Origin: Deltaproteobacteria bacterium
GTDB taxonomy: Bacteria; Bdellovibrionota; UBA1018; UBA923
Length of the DNA: 15,285 bases
Assembly: GCA_016194725.1 (NCBI GenBank)
Contig: JACQAW010000198.1
Coordinates: forward strand, 1-15,285
Direction: 5' to 3'
Position 1 is the first letter of the stretch. Every line of letters starts with the position of its first letter. Positions 1 to 7,372 of the stretch are shown piece after piece. A program made the translations under genes and the position numbers. Below the pieces are notes generated by a model. That model worked only from the letters and a program-made list of their open reading frames with translations. It was not told the DNA's origin and did not search any database.

Positions 1-696
1 GATCACGATGCTGCTGCTTTTGCCCTGGGCCGCGCTGCGCTTGAGCGACTTGATCAGGCCGTCGAGCGACTTGGCCTCGGTCTTGTCGGGAATGATGATG
101 GTCTCGGCGCCGCCGCTGACGCCCACGCGAATGGCGATCTCGGAGCTGGTGCGGCCCATGACCTCGACCAGGAACACGCGGTCGTGCGAGCTGGCGGTGT
201 CGCGAATCTTGTCGATCGCTTCGACGGCGGTATTTACCGCAGTGTCGAAGCCAATCGTGTATTCCGAGCCGAAGACGTCGTTGTCGATGGTGCCGGGAAT
301 GCCCACGACGGGATAATCGTTTTCGCGGGCCATCAGATGCGCGCCCGTAAACGAGCCCTCGCCGCCAATGACCACCAGGGCATCGATTTTTTTACGCCGC
401 AAAATATTGACGGCTTCGGCGCGCACCGTTTTTTTCAAAAATGCCTTGCAGCGGTCAGTCTTGATGATGGTGCCGCCGCGCTGAATGATGTTGGCCACCG
501 AGCGCAGCTGCATGTGCTCCAGATTGCCCTCGAGCAGGCCGCTGTAGCCTTTGTAGACGCCGTATACCTCAAGTCCATGATAGATTCCGGCGCGTACCAC
601 CGCTCTTAGCGCCGCGTTCATGCCGGGGGCGTCACCGCCGCTGCAAAGGACGGCGATCGATTTGACGGCTCTGGTTTTTTTTGTTTTTGCGATCAA
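1..696 (-). CDS. pfkA: ATP-dependent 6-phosphofructokinase, 3' end outside window (partial)
   Basis: Phosphorylates fructose-6-phosphate to fructose-1,6-bisphosphate in glycolysis (cytoplasm). The first 232 codons are present; the family is usually 320-360 residues, so the C-terminus is cut by the window edge. Visible motifs: the nucleotide loop SGGDAPGMNAALRAVVR near residues 19-35, VVIGGEGSFTGA around residue 105, the catalytic segment PGTIDND, then TIGFDTAVNTAVEAIDKIRD and VMGR. PGTIDND with Gly in this position is the ATP-type rather than the PPi-type pattern. The start is TTG at 696, which overlaps the gpmI stop by two bases (TTGA) and is preceded by GGGAG (703-707) six bases upstream; the next in-frame ATG would remove the nucleotide loop. 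Odd: Glu where E. coli has Asp103 (GGDGS), and SS instead of the usual AG/CG after VMGR. Last visible gene of the minus-strand ribosome/glycolysis run. Confidence 0.95.
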   Translation of the reverse strand, partial: MIAKTKKTRAVKSIAVLCSGGDAPGMNAALRAVVRAGIYHGLEVYGVYKGYSGLLEGNLEHMQLRSVANIIQRGGTIIKTDRCKAFLKKTVRAEAVNILRRKKIDALVVIGGEGSFTGAHLMARENDYPVVGIPGTIDNDVFGSEYTIGFDTAVNTAVEAIDKIRDTASSHDRVFLVEVMGRTSSEIAIRVGVSGGAETIIIPDKTEAKSLDGLIKSLKRSAAQGKSSSIVI

Positions 697-2261
697 GTGC
701 GGCTCCCGGTCAAAAGCGAACTTTGGGTCATTTCGTTGGGTTTGGCGATGCCCATGAGCTCAAGAATGGTGGGCGCCAGGTCGGCCAGAATACCGTCTTT
801 GACCCGGTACTTGAACTGATTCGAAACCAGAAGCAGGGGCACCGGATTCAGCGTGTGCTGGGTGTGCGGGTTATCATGGTCATCGCGCATCTCTTCGATA
901 TTGCCGTGGTCGGCGGTGATGAACACGGTGTAGCCCGCCTTGAGCGCGGCGGTAACGGCCTTGTTCAGGCATTTGTCCAGCGCCTCCAGCGCCTTGATCG
1001 CGGCTTCGTAATTACCGGTATGCCCCACCATGTCGGCATTGGCAAAGTTGAGCAGCACGAAGTTCAGGTCGCCACGGGCAAGCCTCTCGGCGACCTTGTC
1101 GGCCAGCTCAAACGCGCTCATCTCGGGCTTCAGATCATAGGTGGCTACGTCCTTGGGCGAAGGCACCAGCACGCGGCTCTCGTCGTTGTAGGGCTTTTCG
1201 CGGCCGCCGTTGAAGAAAAAAGTCACGTGGGCGTACTTTTCCGTTTCGGCGATGCGCAGTTGTTTGAGACGATGTTCGGCCAGCACGTCGGGCAGAATCT
1301 GGGTCAGGTTCTGGGGCGGGTAGGCCACGGGCAGGCCAAAAGTTTTGTCGTACTGGGTCAGGCACAGGTAGTACGAAAGTTTGGGGCGCGTACCGGTATC
1401 GAACTCCTTGAAATTTTTTTCGGTAAACGCGCGCGTCAGCTCGCGAGCCCGGTCGCTGCGAAAATTGGCAAAAATGACGGCATCACCGTCGGCGATGTGC
1501 CCGCGGCCGGCTTCGGGCTCAAAACGCGTAGGCTCGATGAACTCGTCGCCAATCTCTTTGGCGTAACTTTCCTCGACAACCTTGATGGCCGCGCCCACGC
1601 CGTTGCCGTTGTGGTAGGGGTGGGGCTCTGTTTGTCCGGTCAGCGCTTTCCACGCTTTTTCCACGCGGTCCCAGCGGTTGTCGCGGTCCATGGCGTAGTA
1701 GCGCCCGCTGATGGAGCCGATCACCGCCGCGGGATACTGCCGCAAAAATTCGCCCAGCTCTTTGACGTAATTCACGCCCGACGAGGGCGGCGTATCGCGC
1801 CCATCGGTAAAGGCGTGAACCGTAACCGGCACTTTGGCGCTGGCCAGGGTAATGAGCTGCTTGATGTGCTCCATCGTCGCATGCACGCCCGCATCCGACA
1901 GCAAACCCATGATGTGCACGCGCCCGCCCGTTTTTTTCGCGGCATCAATCGCGGCGTTGATTTCCTTGTTTCGCGCGAAATCGCCATCGCGAATCGCCTT
2001 ATTGATGCGAGTGAGCTCCTGGTACACGATGCGGCCCGCGCCCATATTCATGTGGCCCACTTCGCTATTGCCCATCACGCCGGGGGGCAGCCCTACGGCT
2101 TCGCCACAGGTGACGAGCTGCGCGCGCGGAAACGTGCGGGCCAGATTCTGGTAGAATGGCATGTGGGATTTTTCGATGGCGTTGAAGGGCGAGTTTTTAC
2201 CGTCTCCAAAACCATCGAGCACGATGAGGAAAACTTTTGGAAATTTGGATGCGTCGAGCAT
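693..2261 (-). CDS. gpmI: 2,3-bisphosphoglycerate-independent phosphoglycerate mutase
   Basis: Interconverts 3- and 2-phosphoglycerate without a bisphosphoglycerate cofactor, using two Mn2+ ions; an alkaline-phosphatase superfamily enzyme of the cytoplasm. At 522 residues it is the normal family length. Visible: first metal Asp in VLDGFGDG (Asp16), the catalytic Ser in GNSEVGHMNMGAGR (Ser66), HIMGLLSDAGVH and HAFTDGRDTPPSSG in the middle domain, NFANADMVGHTG, and ITADHGNIEEM near the C-terminus for the second metal site. ATG start at 2261; no convincing Shine-Dalgarno precedes it. It follows rlmH after 49 bases and overlaps pfkA by a few bases, so the two glycolytic enzymes are probably co-transcribed with the ribosome block. 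No defects seen. Confidence 0.97.
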   Translation of the reverse strand: MLDASKFPKVFLIVLDGFGDGKNSPFNAIEKSHMPFYQNLARTFPRAQLVTCGEAVGLPPGVMGNSEVGHMNMGAGRIVYQELTRINKAIRDGDFARNKEINAAIDAAKKTGGRVHIMGLLSDAGVHATMEHIKQLITLASAKVPVTVHAFTDGRDTPPSSGVNYVKELGEFLRQYPAAVIGSISGRYYAMDRDNRWDRVEKAWKALTGQTEPHPYHNGNGVGAAIKVVEESYAKEIGDEFIEPTRFEPEAGRGHIADGDAVIFANFRSDRARELTRAFTEKNFKEFDTGTRPKLSYYLCLTQYDKTFGLPVAYPPQNLTQILPDVLAEHRLKQLRIAETEKYAHVTFFFNGGREKPYNDESRVLVPSPKDVATYDLKPEMSAFELADKVAERLARGDLNFVLLNFANADMVGHTGNYEAAIKALEALDKCLNKAVTAALKAGYTVFITADHGNIEEMRDDHDNPHTQHTLNPVPLLLVSNQFKYRVKDGILADLAPTILELMGIAKPNEMTQSSLLTGSRT

Positions 2262-2310
2262 GTAAGGCCAATAGAGCGCATTAAATGCGGTTTTTCAACT
2301 GCGCCATGCG

Positions 2311-2781
2311 TTAGTCGTTGTGGTATGGGTGATTACTCAGGATCGAAAGTGCCCGAAACACCTGCTCGGCCGCGACTGCTGCGGCAAGCTCGTGCGGAAA
2401 TGTAAGAGGCGAAAGCGACCACAAGAGTTGCGCCCGCGTTTTCAGCGTGTCATCGTAACCGTGCGCGCCACCCACGGCAATGATCCACTCCGAGTGCGAG
2501 CCGTCCTTGATTTTCTCGACCCGCTTGGCGAACTCGCGGCTGGTGAATGATTTTCCGCGCTCATCGAGCAGGGTCAGAAAGGCGCGGGCCCCCCGTTTCT
2601 CGAGCAGGCGCGTGAGCGCTTCATTTTGAGTTTCGTGTTCCGGCACGCCCTTGGGCACGGGCAGATGCAGCAGCTCGGCTTCCACTCCCGCGAACTTTCC
2701 GGCCAGCTTGACGTAGTTGGCGGCAAGCCGCTCGTACTCCTGCGACTTGAACTGGCCAATGGTAGCCAGGCAGATTTTCAT
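2311..2781 (-). CDS. rlmH: 23S rRNA (pseudouridine1915-N3)-methyltransferase RlmH
   Basis: SPOUT-class methyltransferase that methylates pseudouridine 1915 in helix 69 of 23S rRNA in the assembled 70S ribosome, using SAM. 156 residues, the usual family size. Visible: N-terminal MKICLATIG strand, FLTLLDERGKSFTSREFA in the middle, the SAM-site segment IAVGGAHGYDD, and the C-terminal knot SLSPLTFPHELAAAVAAEQV followed by the family's terminal HPYH motif. The start is ATG at 2781, in a 4-base ATGA overlap with the rsfS stop; a longer reading frame upstream has no homology-like sequence. No Shine-Dalgarno is visible, because the upstream bases are the Ser-repeat end of rsfS, so translation probably depends on coupling. 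Sits between rsfS and gpmI, its standard neighbourhood in many bacteria. Confidence 0.96.
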   Translation of the reverse strand: MKICLATIGQFKSQEYERLAANYVKLAGKFAGVEAELLHLPVPKGVPEHETQNEALTRLLEKRGARAFLTLLDERGKSFTSREFAKRVEKIKDGSHSEWIIAVGGAHGYDDTLKTRAQLLWSLSPLTFPHELAAAVAAEQVFRALSILSNHPYHND

Positions 2782-3206
2782 GCGCGCGAAGACGAAGACG
2801 ACGACGACGCGGCACTCGTCGCGCCCTGCGAGGCATAGTACTCGGCAGGAATGCCCAGGCGGGGGGCATCGGTCCACAGCGACTCCAGGTCGTAGAACTC
2901 TCGAATGTCGTCGTGAAACACGTGAATGACCACGCTGCCGAAGTCGATCAGCACCCAGCGGCCCTCGTCAAAGCCTTCCATCTTCGGATGGCCCATGCCC
3001 TTTTCGCGGCCCAGCCTGTGAATGGCATCGGCAATGGCGCGCACCTGCCTGTCGCTTGCGCCACTGGTGATGAGAAAATAATCGGTAAAGGCACCCAGCT
3101 TGCCAACTTCATAAATCAGGCTGTGGTTGGCCTTCTTGTCAATTGCCGCGCGCGCGCAGGTCAAAACGAGTTCAGTTGACGGTAGGCTGGCCTGAGTGTT
3201 TTTCAT
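2778..3206 (-). CDS. rsfS: ribosomal silencing factor RsfS (Iojap/YbeB family)
   Basis: Binds L14 on the large subunit and blocks 30S joining under nutrient stress. 142 residues. The family core is evident: KKANHSLIYEVGKLGAFTDYFLITSG, then DRQVRAIADAI, and the second half with EGFDEGRWVLIDFGSVVIHVFHDDIREFYDLESLW, ending in a DAPRL-type segment. The C-terminus carries a simple Ala/Ser tail with seven consecutive Ser before Arg-Ala, encoded by a trinucleotide repeat at 2788-2809; this tail is not part of the family core. ATG start at 3206 in a 4-base overlap with the nadD stop. The nadD-rsfS-rlmH trio is a conserved ribosome/NAD cluster. Confidence 0.96.
   Translation of the reverse strand: MKNTQASLPSTELVLTCARAAIDKKANHSLIYEVGKLGAFTDYFLITSGASDRQVRAIADAIHRLGREKGMGHPKMEGFDEGRWVLIDFGSVVIHVFHDDIREFYDLESLWTDAPRLGIPAEYYASQGATSAASSSSSSSRA
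2788..2809. repeat. trinucleotide repeat (GAC/GAA) encoding poly-Ser tail of RsfS
   Basis: Seven consecutive triplets of GAC or GAA on the plus strand, read as TCG/TCT Ser codons of rsfS on the minus strand. Changes in copy number would be in frame for rsfS but would lie directly upstream of the rlmH start, which has no visible ribosome binding site of its own. Confidence 0.8.
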
Positions 3207-3928
3207 GTTTTTCCAGTAGCATACACGCCTACCGATTTCAAATAACGCTCAACATTCGGGGGCACCAGCCCGGTAACGTTTTCGCCCAACTGCAGCCGCA
3301 GGCGTACCTCTGTAGAGCTGACCTCGTGCAGGTCGACGTCCAGGATGCAGATGCGGGTGCCGCTGCGGGTGGCAAATACACGCTGAAAAGGCGAGGGCTC
3401 GCCGCCGGCATTGGAGTCGAGTGGCTTCAGCAACCCGGCTGCCACCAGCTTGGCCAGCCGCCTGCTCAGCTTCGAACGGTCAGAGTCGGCGTCCATCGAG
3501 TCCCAGCCCGCCCGTGCCACGACGACGAACGAGCAGGCCTCCATGACGTCGGGAAACGCATACCAGCTGGGCAGGTCGTTGAAGGCGTCAGTTCCCAGGA
3601 TGAAGTAAATGGGCCGGCCGGCGTATTGCCGCGTGAAATTTTCGATCGTGCGTATGGCGTAGCTCGGCCCTTCGCTTTCGAGCTCAAAGGTCGAGACGCG
3701 GGTATCGGGCACGGATTCAAACGCCAGGCGCACGAGCGCCAAACGATGCTCGTCTGACACCTCATACGGCGGCTTGTGCGGCGGGCATTTGGTGGGAATG
3801 ATGAGCAGCGGGTCGAAGGCGCACCGACGCTGAACCTCTTCGGCCAGGCGCACGTGGCCGATGTGAACCGGGTTGAAGCTGCCGCCCAGAATTCCGACCG
3901 CATGCGGACCCAATGAAGTCTTGCGCAA
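3203..3928 (-). CDS. nadD: nicotinate-nucleotide adenylyltransferase
   Basis: Adenylates nicotinate mononucleotide to deamido-NAD in NAD synthesis. 241 residues, slightly longer than the typical 190-220. The nucleotidyltransferase motifs are present: GGSFNPVHIGH (residues 15-25, His22 and His25 of the HxGH site), IIPTKCPPHKP, FILGTDAFNDLPSWY, and VSSTEVRLRL (residues 203-212), the ISSTxIR motif. The start is TTG at 3928, two bases after the obgE stop; a GGAG lies nine bases upstream inside the end of obgE and no in-frame ATG precedes the first motif. An acidic/basic linker near residues 145-180 accounts for the extra length. Overlaps rsfS by four bases. Confidence 0.95.
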   Translation of the reverse strand: MRKTSLGPHAVGILGGSFNPVHIGHVRLAEEVQRRCAFDPLLIIPTKCPPHKPPYEVSDEHRLALVRLAFESVPDTRVSTFELESEGPSYAIRTIENFTRQYAGRPIYFILGTDAFNDLPSWYAFPDVMEACSFVVVARAGWDSMDADSDRSKLSRRLAKLVAAGLLKPLDSNAGGEPSPFQRVFATRSGTRICILDVDLHEVSSTEVRLRLQLGENVTGLVPPNVERYLKSVGVYATGKT

Positions 3929-3930
3929 GC

Positions 3931-5022
3931 TCAGCCGCTCCTGGCCATGCTCTCGGGGCTGGTCGTCTTGAGCCCATCCGGGCCAAAAAGGCGCTTGGCC
4001 AGTCGGTCCACGAGCAGATCAAGCCCGATATGAGCCGCGCCCGAAATGACCATGACGTCCTTGAGGCCTTTTTTCTTCATGTGCTCGCGAACTTCTTCGA
4101 GCACCTCATCGGTAAAAAGGTCGGCCTTGTTGAAGGCGATAATCTGCTCTTTCTCGGAAAGCTCGGGGCTGAACGTATACAGCTCGGCGTCGATGATTTC
4201 CTTGTCGCGAATCGCGCCTTCGGCAATGGCTTGGCCGTCTTCTTCGCCGAATTCCTTGAGCAGCTTTGCGCCGTCGATCAGGTGCACCAGAATCTGAGTG
4301 CGTTCAAGATGCTTTAAAAACTTGATACCCAGGCCACGGCCCAGGCTGGCGCCTTCGATCAGGCCCGGAACGTCAGCCACGACGAAGGTGGGAGCTCCAA
4401 GCTCGCTTCCCACACGCACGACACCCAGGTTGGGAGTCAGCGTGGTGAAGGCATAGTCGGCGATCTTGGGACGAGCTGCGGATATTTTGGAAATCAGCGT
4501 GCTCTTGCCCGCGTTGGGGTAGCCTACGAGGCCCACATCGGCCAGCAGCTTGAGCTCGAGCTTGATTTTCTTTTCTTCGCCTTCTTCGCCCGGCTGCGAG
4601 AATTTTGGCGCCTGATGGGTTGCCGTTGCGAAATGAGAGTTGCCTTTGCCGCCGCGGCCGCCCTTGCAGAGCAGAAAGCGCACGCCGGCATCGGTCATGT
4701 CGGCGATCAGCTCGTTGGTTTCGGAGTCGCGCACGATGGTGCCGATGGGCACTCGGACGTTGACGTCTTCGCCATCCAGGCCGGCCTTGTTTGAGCCTTG
4801 GCCCGTATCGCCGTTGTCGGCCTCGTAGGCGCGTTTATAACGGAAGTCGAGCAGGGTGGACAGATTCGGATCAGCGGTAAGCCAGACGTCGCCGCCTTTA
4901 CCACCGTCGCCGCCGGCCGGGCCGCCACGTGGGACGTACTTTTCACGGCGAAAAGCGACCGCACCGGGGCCGCCTTTTCCGGAACGAATCGTTATGATCG
5001 CTTCATCTATAAATCTTGCCAT
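3931..5022 (-). CDS. obgE: Obg family GTPase (50S assembly / stress GTPase)
   Basis: Essential GTPase acting in late 50S subunit assembly and the stringent/stress response. 363 residues with the normal order: Gly-rich Obg fold (residues 1-158; GGPAGGDGGKGG and KGGRGGKGNSHFAT), then the G domain with G1 GYPNAGKS (167-174), the switch I TTLTPNLG (194-200), G3 DVPGLIEGA (217-225), G4 NKAD (298-301) and G5 near VISGAA (326-330). There is no C-terminal OCT domain; the protein ends about 30 residues after G5. ATG start at 5022; the 76-base gap after rpmA holds only weak structure. Standard position after L21-L27. Confidence 0.97.
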   Translation of the reverse strand: MARFIDEAIITIRSGKGGPGAVAFRREKYVPRGGPAGGDGGKGGDVWLTADPNLSTLLDFRYKRAYEADNGDTGQGSNKAGLDGEDVNVRVPIGTIVRDSETNELIADMTDAGVRFLLCKGGRGGKGNSHFATATHQAPKFSQPGEEGEEKKIKLELKLLADVGLVGYPNAGKSTLISKISAARPKIADYAFTTLTPNLGVVRVGSELGAPTFVVADVPGLIEGASLGRGLGIKFLKHLERTQILVHLIDGAKLLKEFGEEDGQAIAEGAIRDKEIIDAELYTFSPELSEKEQIIAFNKADLFTDEVLEEVREHMKKKGLKDVMVISGAAHIGLDLLVDRLAKRLFGPDGLKTTSPESMARSG

Positions 5023-5098
5023 ACTGCTCTACGCTTCTTTTGCCCGGGTTTTTGTTAATGCTTATACCGATGCGCAAACAGCGCGAGCTGCGGCTAGA

Positions 5099-5359
5099 TC
5101 AAGACGCTTGCGGGTAAACCGAAACCTGCTTGCGTTTTTTGTCGTAGTGCTCAAAGGTCACGACGCCATCGATCATCGAATACAAGGTATAGTCCATGCC
5201 CATACCGACGTTTTTGCCAGCATGAACCTTGGTTCCAACCTGACGGACGATGATGGTACCGGGGCAAACTTTTTGGCCGCCGTACGCTTTCACGCCACGC
5301 ATCTTGGGGTTGGAATCGCGACCGTTTCTTGAACTACCACCAGCTTTTTTGTGTGCCAT
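5099..5359 (-). CDS. rpmA: 50S ribosomal protein L27
   Basis: Large-subunit protein whose N-terminal tail reaches the peptidyl-transferase centre. 86 residues. It begins directly with AHKKAGGSSRNGRDSNPK after the initiator Met, so it lacks the cleavable N-terminal extension seen in Firmicutes. The GVKAYGGQKVCPGTIIVRQVGTK and HAGKNVGMGMDYTL segments are typical. ATG start at 5359, 12 bases after the rplU stop; co-transcribed with rplU as in nearly all bacteria. Confidence 0.98.
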   Translation of the reverse strand: MAHKKAGGSSRNGRDSNPKMRGVKAYGGQKVCPGTIIVRQVGTKVHAGKNVGMGMDYTLYSMIDGVVTFEHYDKKRKQVSVYPQAS

Positions 5360-5371
5360 GGATTTACTCTA

Positions 5372-5917
5372 TTAGTCTTTCTTGGTCTTAGTTGTGGTTT
5401 TCTTCGGTGCGGCGGCCGCTTTAGCGGCAGCGGCGCTGGGCTTCGCACTTGGGGCTTTTGGAGCAGCGGCTTTCTTGGAAGCGGGCTTGGCCGAAGCATG
5501 TTTTGCTTCGTGCTCAGCCTGGCGCTTCGAAAACGGAACGCTGGCTTTCACGAGCACTTCTTTGCGTTTCGCGGCATCAAGAGTGATGGCCTGGCCGTGA
5601 CCGTCGTCGATCTTGGTCACCAGCACTCGCGTCAGCTCCTGGCGATGGCCCATGGTGCGGCGATAGCCTTTGCGGCGCTTGTACTTGATCGTCAGAATTT
5701 TTTCGCCGCGCGTGTGCTCCACGATCTCAGCCTGCAAGGCTGCTTTCGCGACATACGGGGCGCCAACCAAAGTTTGGTTGTCTGATTTGCCACCGATCAA
5801 CAGAACTTTTTCAAAAGTCACAGTCTGACCGACATCACCCTTCAGGCTTTCAAGGGACACGACGTCGCCGGACGTAACACGATATTGCTTTCCACCAGTC
5901 TCGATAATTGCGTACAT
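5372..5917 (-). CDS. rplU: 50S ribosomal protein L21 with Ala/Lys-rich C-terminal extension
   Basis: Large-subunit protein that binds 23S rRNA. The usual L21 is about 100 residues; here the core (MYAIIETGGKQYRV to about residue 103, including the L21 signature YKRRKGYRRTMGHRQELT) is followed by about 78 extra residues. The extension first shows moderate complexity (104-140) and then an Ala/Lys/Pro-rich tract (140-181) ending TTTKTKKD, resembling histone-like tails. ATG start at 5917, with AAAGGG seven bases upstream. First gene of the ribosome block, preceded by its own leader. The extension is in frame with no stop, so it is a real part of the reading frame; its function is unknown to me. 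Confidence 0.96.
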   Translation of the reverse strand: MYAIIETGGKQYRVTSGDVVSLESLKGDVGQTVTFEKVLLIGGKSDNQTLVGAPYVAKAALQAEIVEHTRGEKILTIKYKRRKGYRRTMGHRQELTRVLVTKIDDGHGQAITLDAAKRKEVLVKASVPFSKRQAEHEAKHASAKPASKKAAAPKAPSAKPSAAAAKAAAAPKKTTTKTKKD

Positions 5918-5938
5918 AGGCCGACCCTTTTACTTCCT

Positions 5939-5962
5939 AAGTCCTTGTTCGGTCAAGGACCT
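5939..5962 (-). promoter_or_regulatory. hairpin in rplU leader
   Basis: A 9-base-pair stem (one G-U pair) closed by a 6-base loop: arms GTCCTTG and CAAGGAC plus two flanking pairs. It lies 21 bases upstream of the rplU ATG on the transcribed strand. It is not followed by a T-run on the minus strand, so it does not look like a terminator of cdd. A role as an L21 autoregulatory leader element is inference. Confidence 0.45.
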
Positions 5963-6052
5963 TTTCCGCTTTCTTGCGAAGTGTTGCCGCAAAATTTGCA
6001 ACCTCGCGGCGTTTTGAAAACTGCCAGGCTCAGGCGATAGCGCCAACAGCCA

Positions 6053-6082
6053 AGTGTAGCTCAAAATGTAGTGTAATTTCAA
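6053..6082 (-). promoter_or_regulatory. candidate sigma70-type promoter for rplU-rpmA-obgE block
   Basis: On the minus strand TTGAAA (6082-6077) and TACACT (6058-6053) are separated by 18 bases, matching the -35/-10 consensus at 5/6 and 4/6. It lies just past the cdd stop and would give a leader of roughly 130 bases before rplU that contains the hairpin at 5939-5962. Upstream cdd transcripts may also read through. Confidence 0.4.
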
Positions 6083-6097
6083 TGGCTAAGAGGCGAG

Positions 6098-6496
6098 CTA
6101 AGGCTTTAGAAAACTTGAGTCGAACGCTTCGGGCAGCAGCTGCGCAATCGTAAAGGATTTTACGATGCCCTTGGTATTTGCGACGTGAACCTTCGTTTTA
6201 TTCGGATCCTGCGCGAATTCCGCCAAGACTTGACGACAAATGCCACACGGCGGGCAGCCGTTTGGCGTGTCGGTCACAACGACGATTTCAGTGAACTTGC
6301 GCGCGCCCGCGGCGACCATTGCGCCGATCGCGTTTCGTTCCGCGCAAATCGTGGCGCCGTATGAGGAGTTTTCGAAATTGCAGCCCGCATGCTGTTTTCC
6401 ATTTTCATCGACGAGCACCGCGCCGACTTTGAATTTCGAATATGGCGCATGGGCATTTGCCATGACTTGCATGGCCTGTGGCAGCAAGTTCATCAT
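6098..6496 (-). CDS. cdd: cytidine deaminase
   Basis: Zn-dependent deamination of cytidine/deoxycytidine to (deoxy)uridine, supplying substrate for the pyrimidine phosphorylase of the same operon. 132 residues, the size of the small homotetrameric Cdd type. Visible: substrate-site CNFENSSYGATICAERNAI and PPCGICRQVLAEF; Zn ligands Cys51, Cys84 and Cys87 with catalytic Glu53. The reading frame stays open far upstream, but that part is antisense-like basic sequence; the true start is ATG at 6496, overlapping the PNP stop (ATGA) and preceded by AGGAG at 6504-6508, seven bases away. An ATG three bases later is an alternative. Last gene of the salvage operon. Confidence 0.96.
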   Translation of the reverse strand: MMNLLPQAMQVMANAHAPYSKFKVGAVLVDENGKQHAGCNFENSSYGATICAERNAIGAMVAAGARKFTEIVVVTDTPNGCPPCGICRQVLAEFAQDPNKTKVHVANTKGIVKSFTIAQLLPEAFDSSFLKP

Positions 6497-7371
6497 GGCT
6501 TGTCTCCTGATTTCTGGACTTGTACATGAGGCAGAGCGGGAATGGCTTCGTCGAGCAGGCTGAGCAGCTTGGTCACCGCACGGCCGGCATTGGTCATCAC
6601 TTCGGCGTGCGTCAGTTTTTGCGAGGTGATTCCCGCAGCCAGATTGGTGATGCACGAAATCGCGGCCACGCGAACCCCGAGGTGATTGGCCGCGATGGTT
6701 TCGGGCACGGTGGACATGCCGACGGCATCGGCGCCCATGGCGCGAAGCATGCGAACTTCGGCGGGAGTTTCGTAGGTGGGCCCGGATAGGGCGACGTAAA
6801 CGCCTTCGCGCAAAGTGACGTTCACGCGAGCGGCGGCCTGCCGCAGAACTTCCTGGCATTCCTTGTTGTAAGCTTCAGTGAGGTCGGGAAAACGCGGGCC
6901 CAGTTCTTTGAGGTTTGGTCCCCGCAGCGGATTGTCGCCCATCAGATTGATGTGGTCGTTGATGAGCATGAGATCCGCTTCGCGAAAGGAAGGGTTGATT
7001 CCGCCGGCGGCATTCGTCAGCAGCAAGGTATCGATACCCAGCATGCAAAGCGTGCGAGTGGGAAACGCGACCTGGTCCATGGAGTGGCCCTCGTACAGAT
7101 GAAGGCGGCCCTGAAGTATCGCAACCGGCACTGCCGGCGAATTCGGCGACTTGGGGTTGGTTACCGTGCCCAGCACCAGTCGGCCCTCGTGGCCTTCGAC
7201 GGACGGCGCCAGGAAATTCGGAATCTGGTCGTAAGGGATTGAAACGGTGTTTTTGACGTGATCGACGTAGCTGCCCAGGCCTGACCCCAGCACGATACCC
7301 AGGCGTGGCTTGATGGGGCTGTTGTTTTCTATGAACCGCGCGGCTTCGACGAGGCGTTTTTGCAGGTGCAC
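6493..7371 (-). CDS. purine nucleoside phosphorylase, trimeric (mammalian-like) type
   Basis: Phosphorolysis of (deoxy)inosine/guanosine to free base plus (deoxy)ribose-1-phosphate. 292 residues. Motifs in order: GIVLGSGLGS (phosphate loop, 25-34), GRLHLYEGH (88-96), LLLTNAAGGI (117-125), LSGPTYETPAE with Glu201, GADAVGMSTVPE (213-224), and SCITNLAAG with Asn243. Glu201 and Asn243 fall at the same numbers as in human PNP, placing it in the trimeric 6-oxopurine class rather than hexameric DeoD. The start is GTG at 7371, one base after the deoA stop; no strong Shine-Dalgarno, so coupling to deoA is likely. Symbols punA, pnp or deoD are used for relatives, so I leave it blank. Confidence 0.95.
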   Translation of the reverse strand: MHLQKRLVEAARFIENNSPIKPRLGIVLGSGLGSYVDHVKNTVSIPYDQIPNFLAPSVEGHEGRLVLGTVTNPKSPNSPAVPVAILQGRLHLYEGHSMDQVAFPTRTLCMLGIDTLLLTNAAGGINPSFREADLMLINDHINLMGDNPLRGPNLKELGPRFPDLTEAYNKECQEVLRQAAARVNVTLREGVYVALSGPTYETPAEVRMLRAMGADAVGMSTVPETIAANHLGVRVAAISCITNLAAGITSQKLTHAEVMTNAGRAVTKLLSLLDEAIPALPHVQVQKSGDKP

Positions 7372-7372
7372 T

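Noticed and set aside
681..2405. Long plus-strand open frame (574 codons) opposite gpmI
   Set aside because: It is the antisense of a clear gpmI; the translation has no recognisable domain, and GC-rich codon use on the minus strand explains the lack of stops.
2782..2877. Upstream extension of rlmH
   Set aside because: The extra 32 residues overlap rsfS and do not resemble RlmH, which begins with MKI at 2781.
5939..5962. Rho-independent terminator for cdd
   Set aside because: The hairpin is not followed by a T-run on the minus strand; the next bases are purine-rich and run into the rplU ribosome binding site.
6497..6859. Upstream extension of cdd
   Set aside because: The open frame continues upstream through the PNP gene but encodes Arg/His-rich antisense-like sequence; AGGAG before ATG 6496 and Cdd length fix the start.
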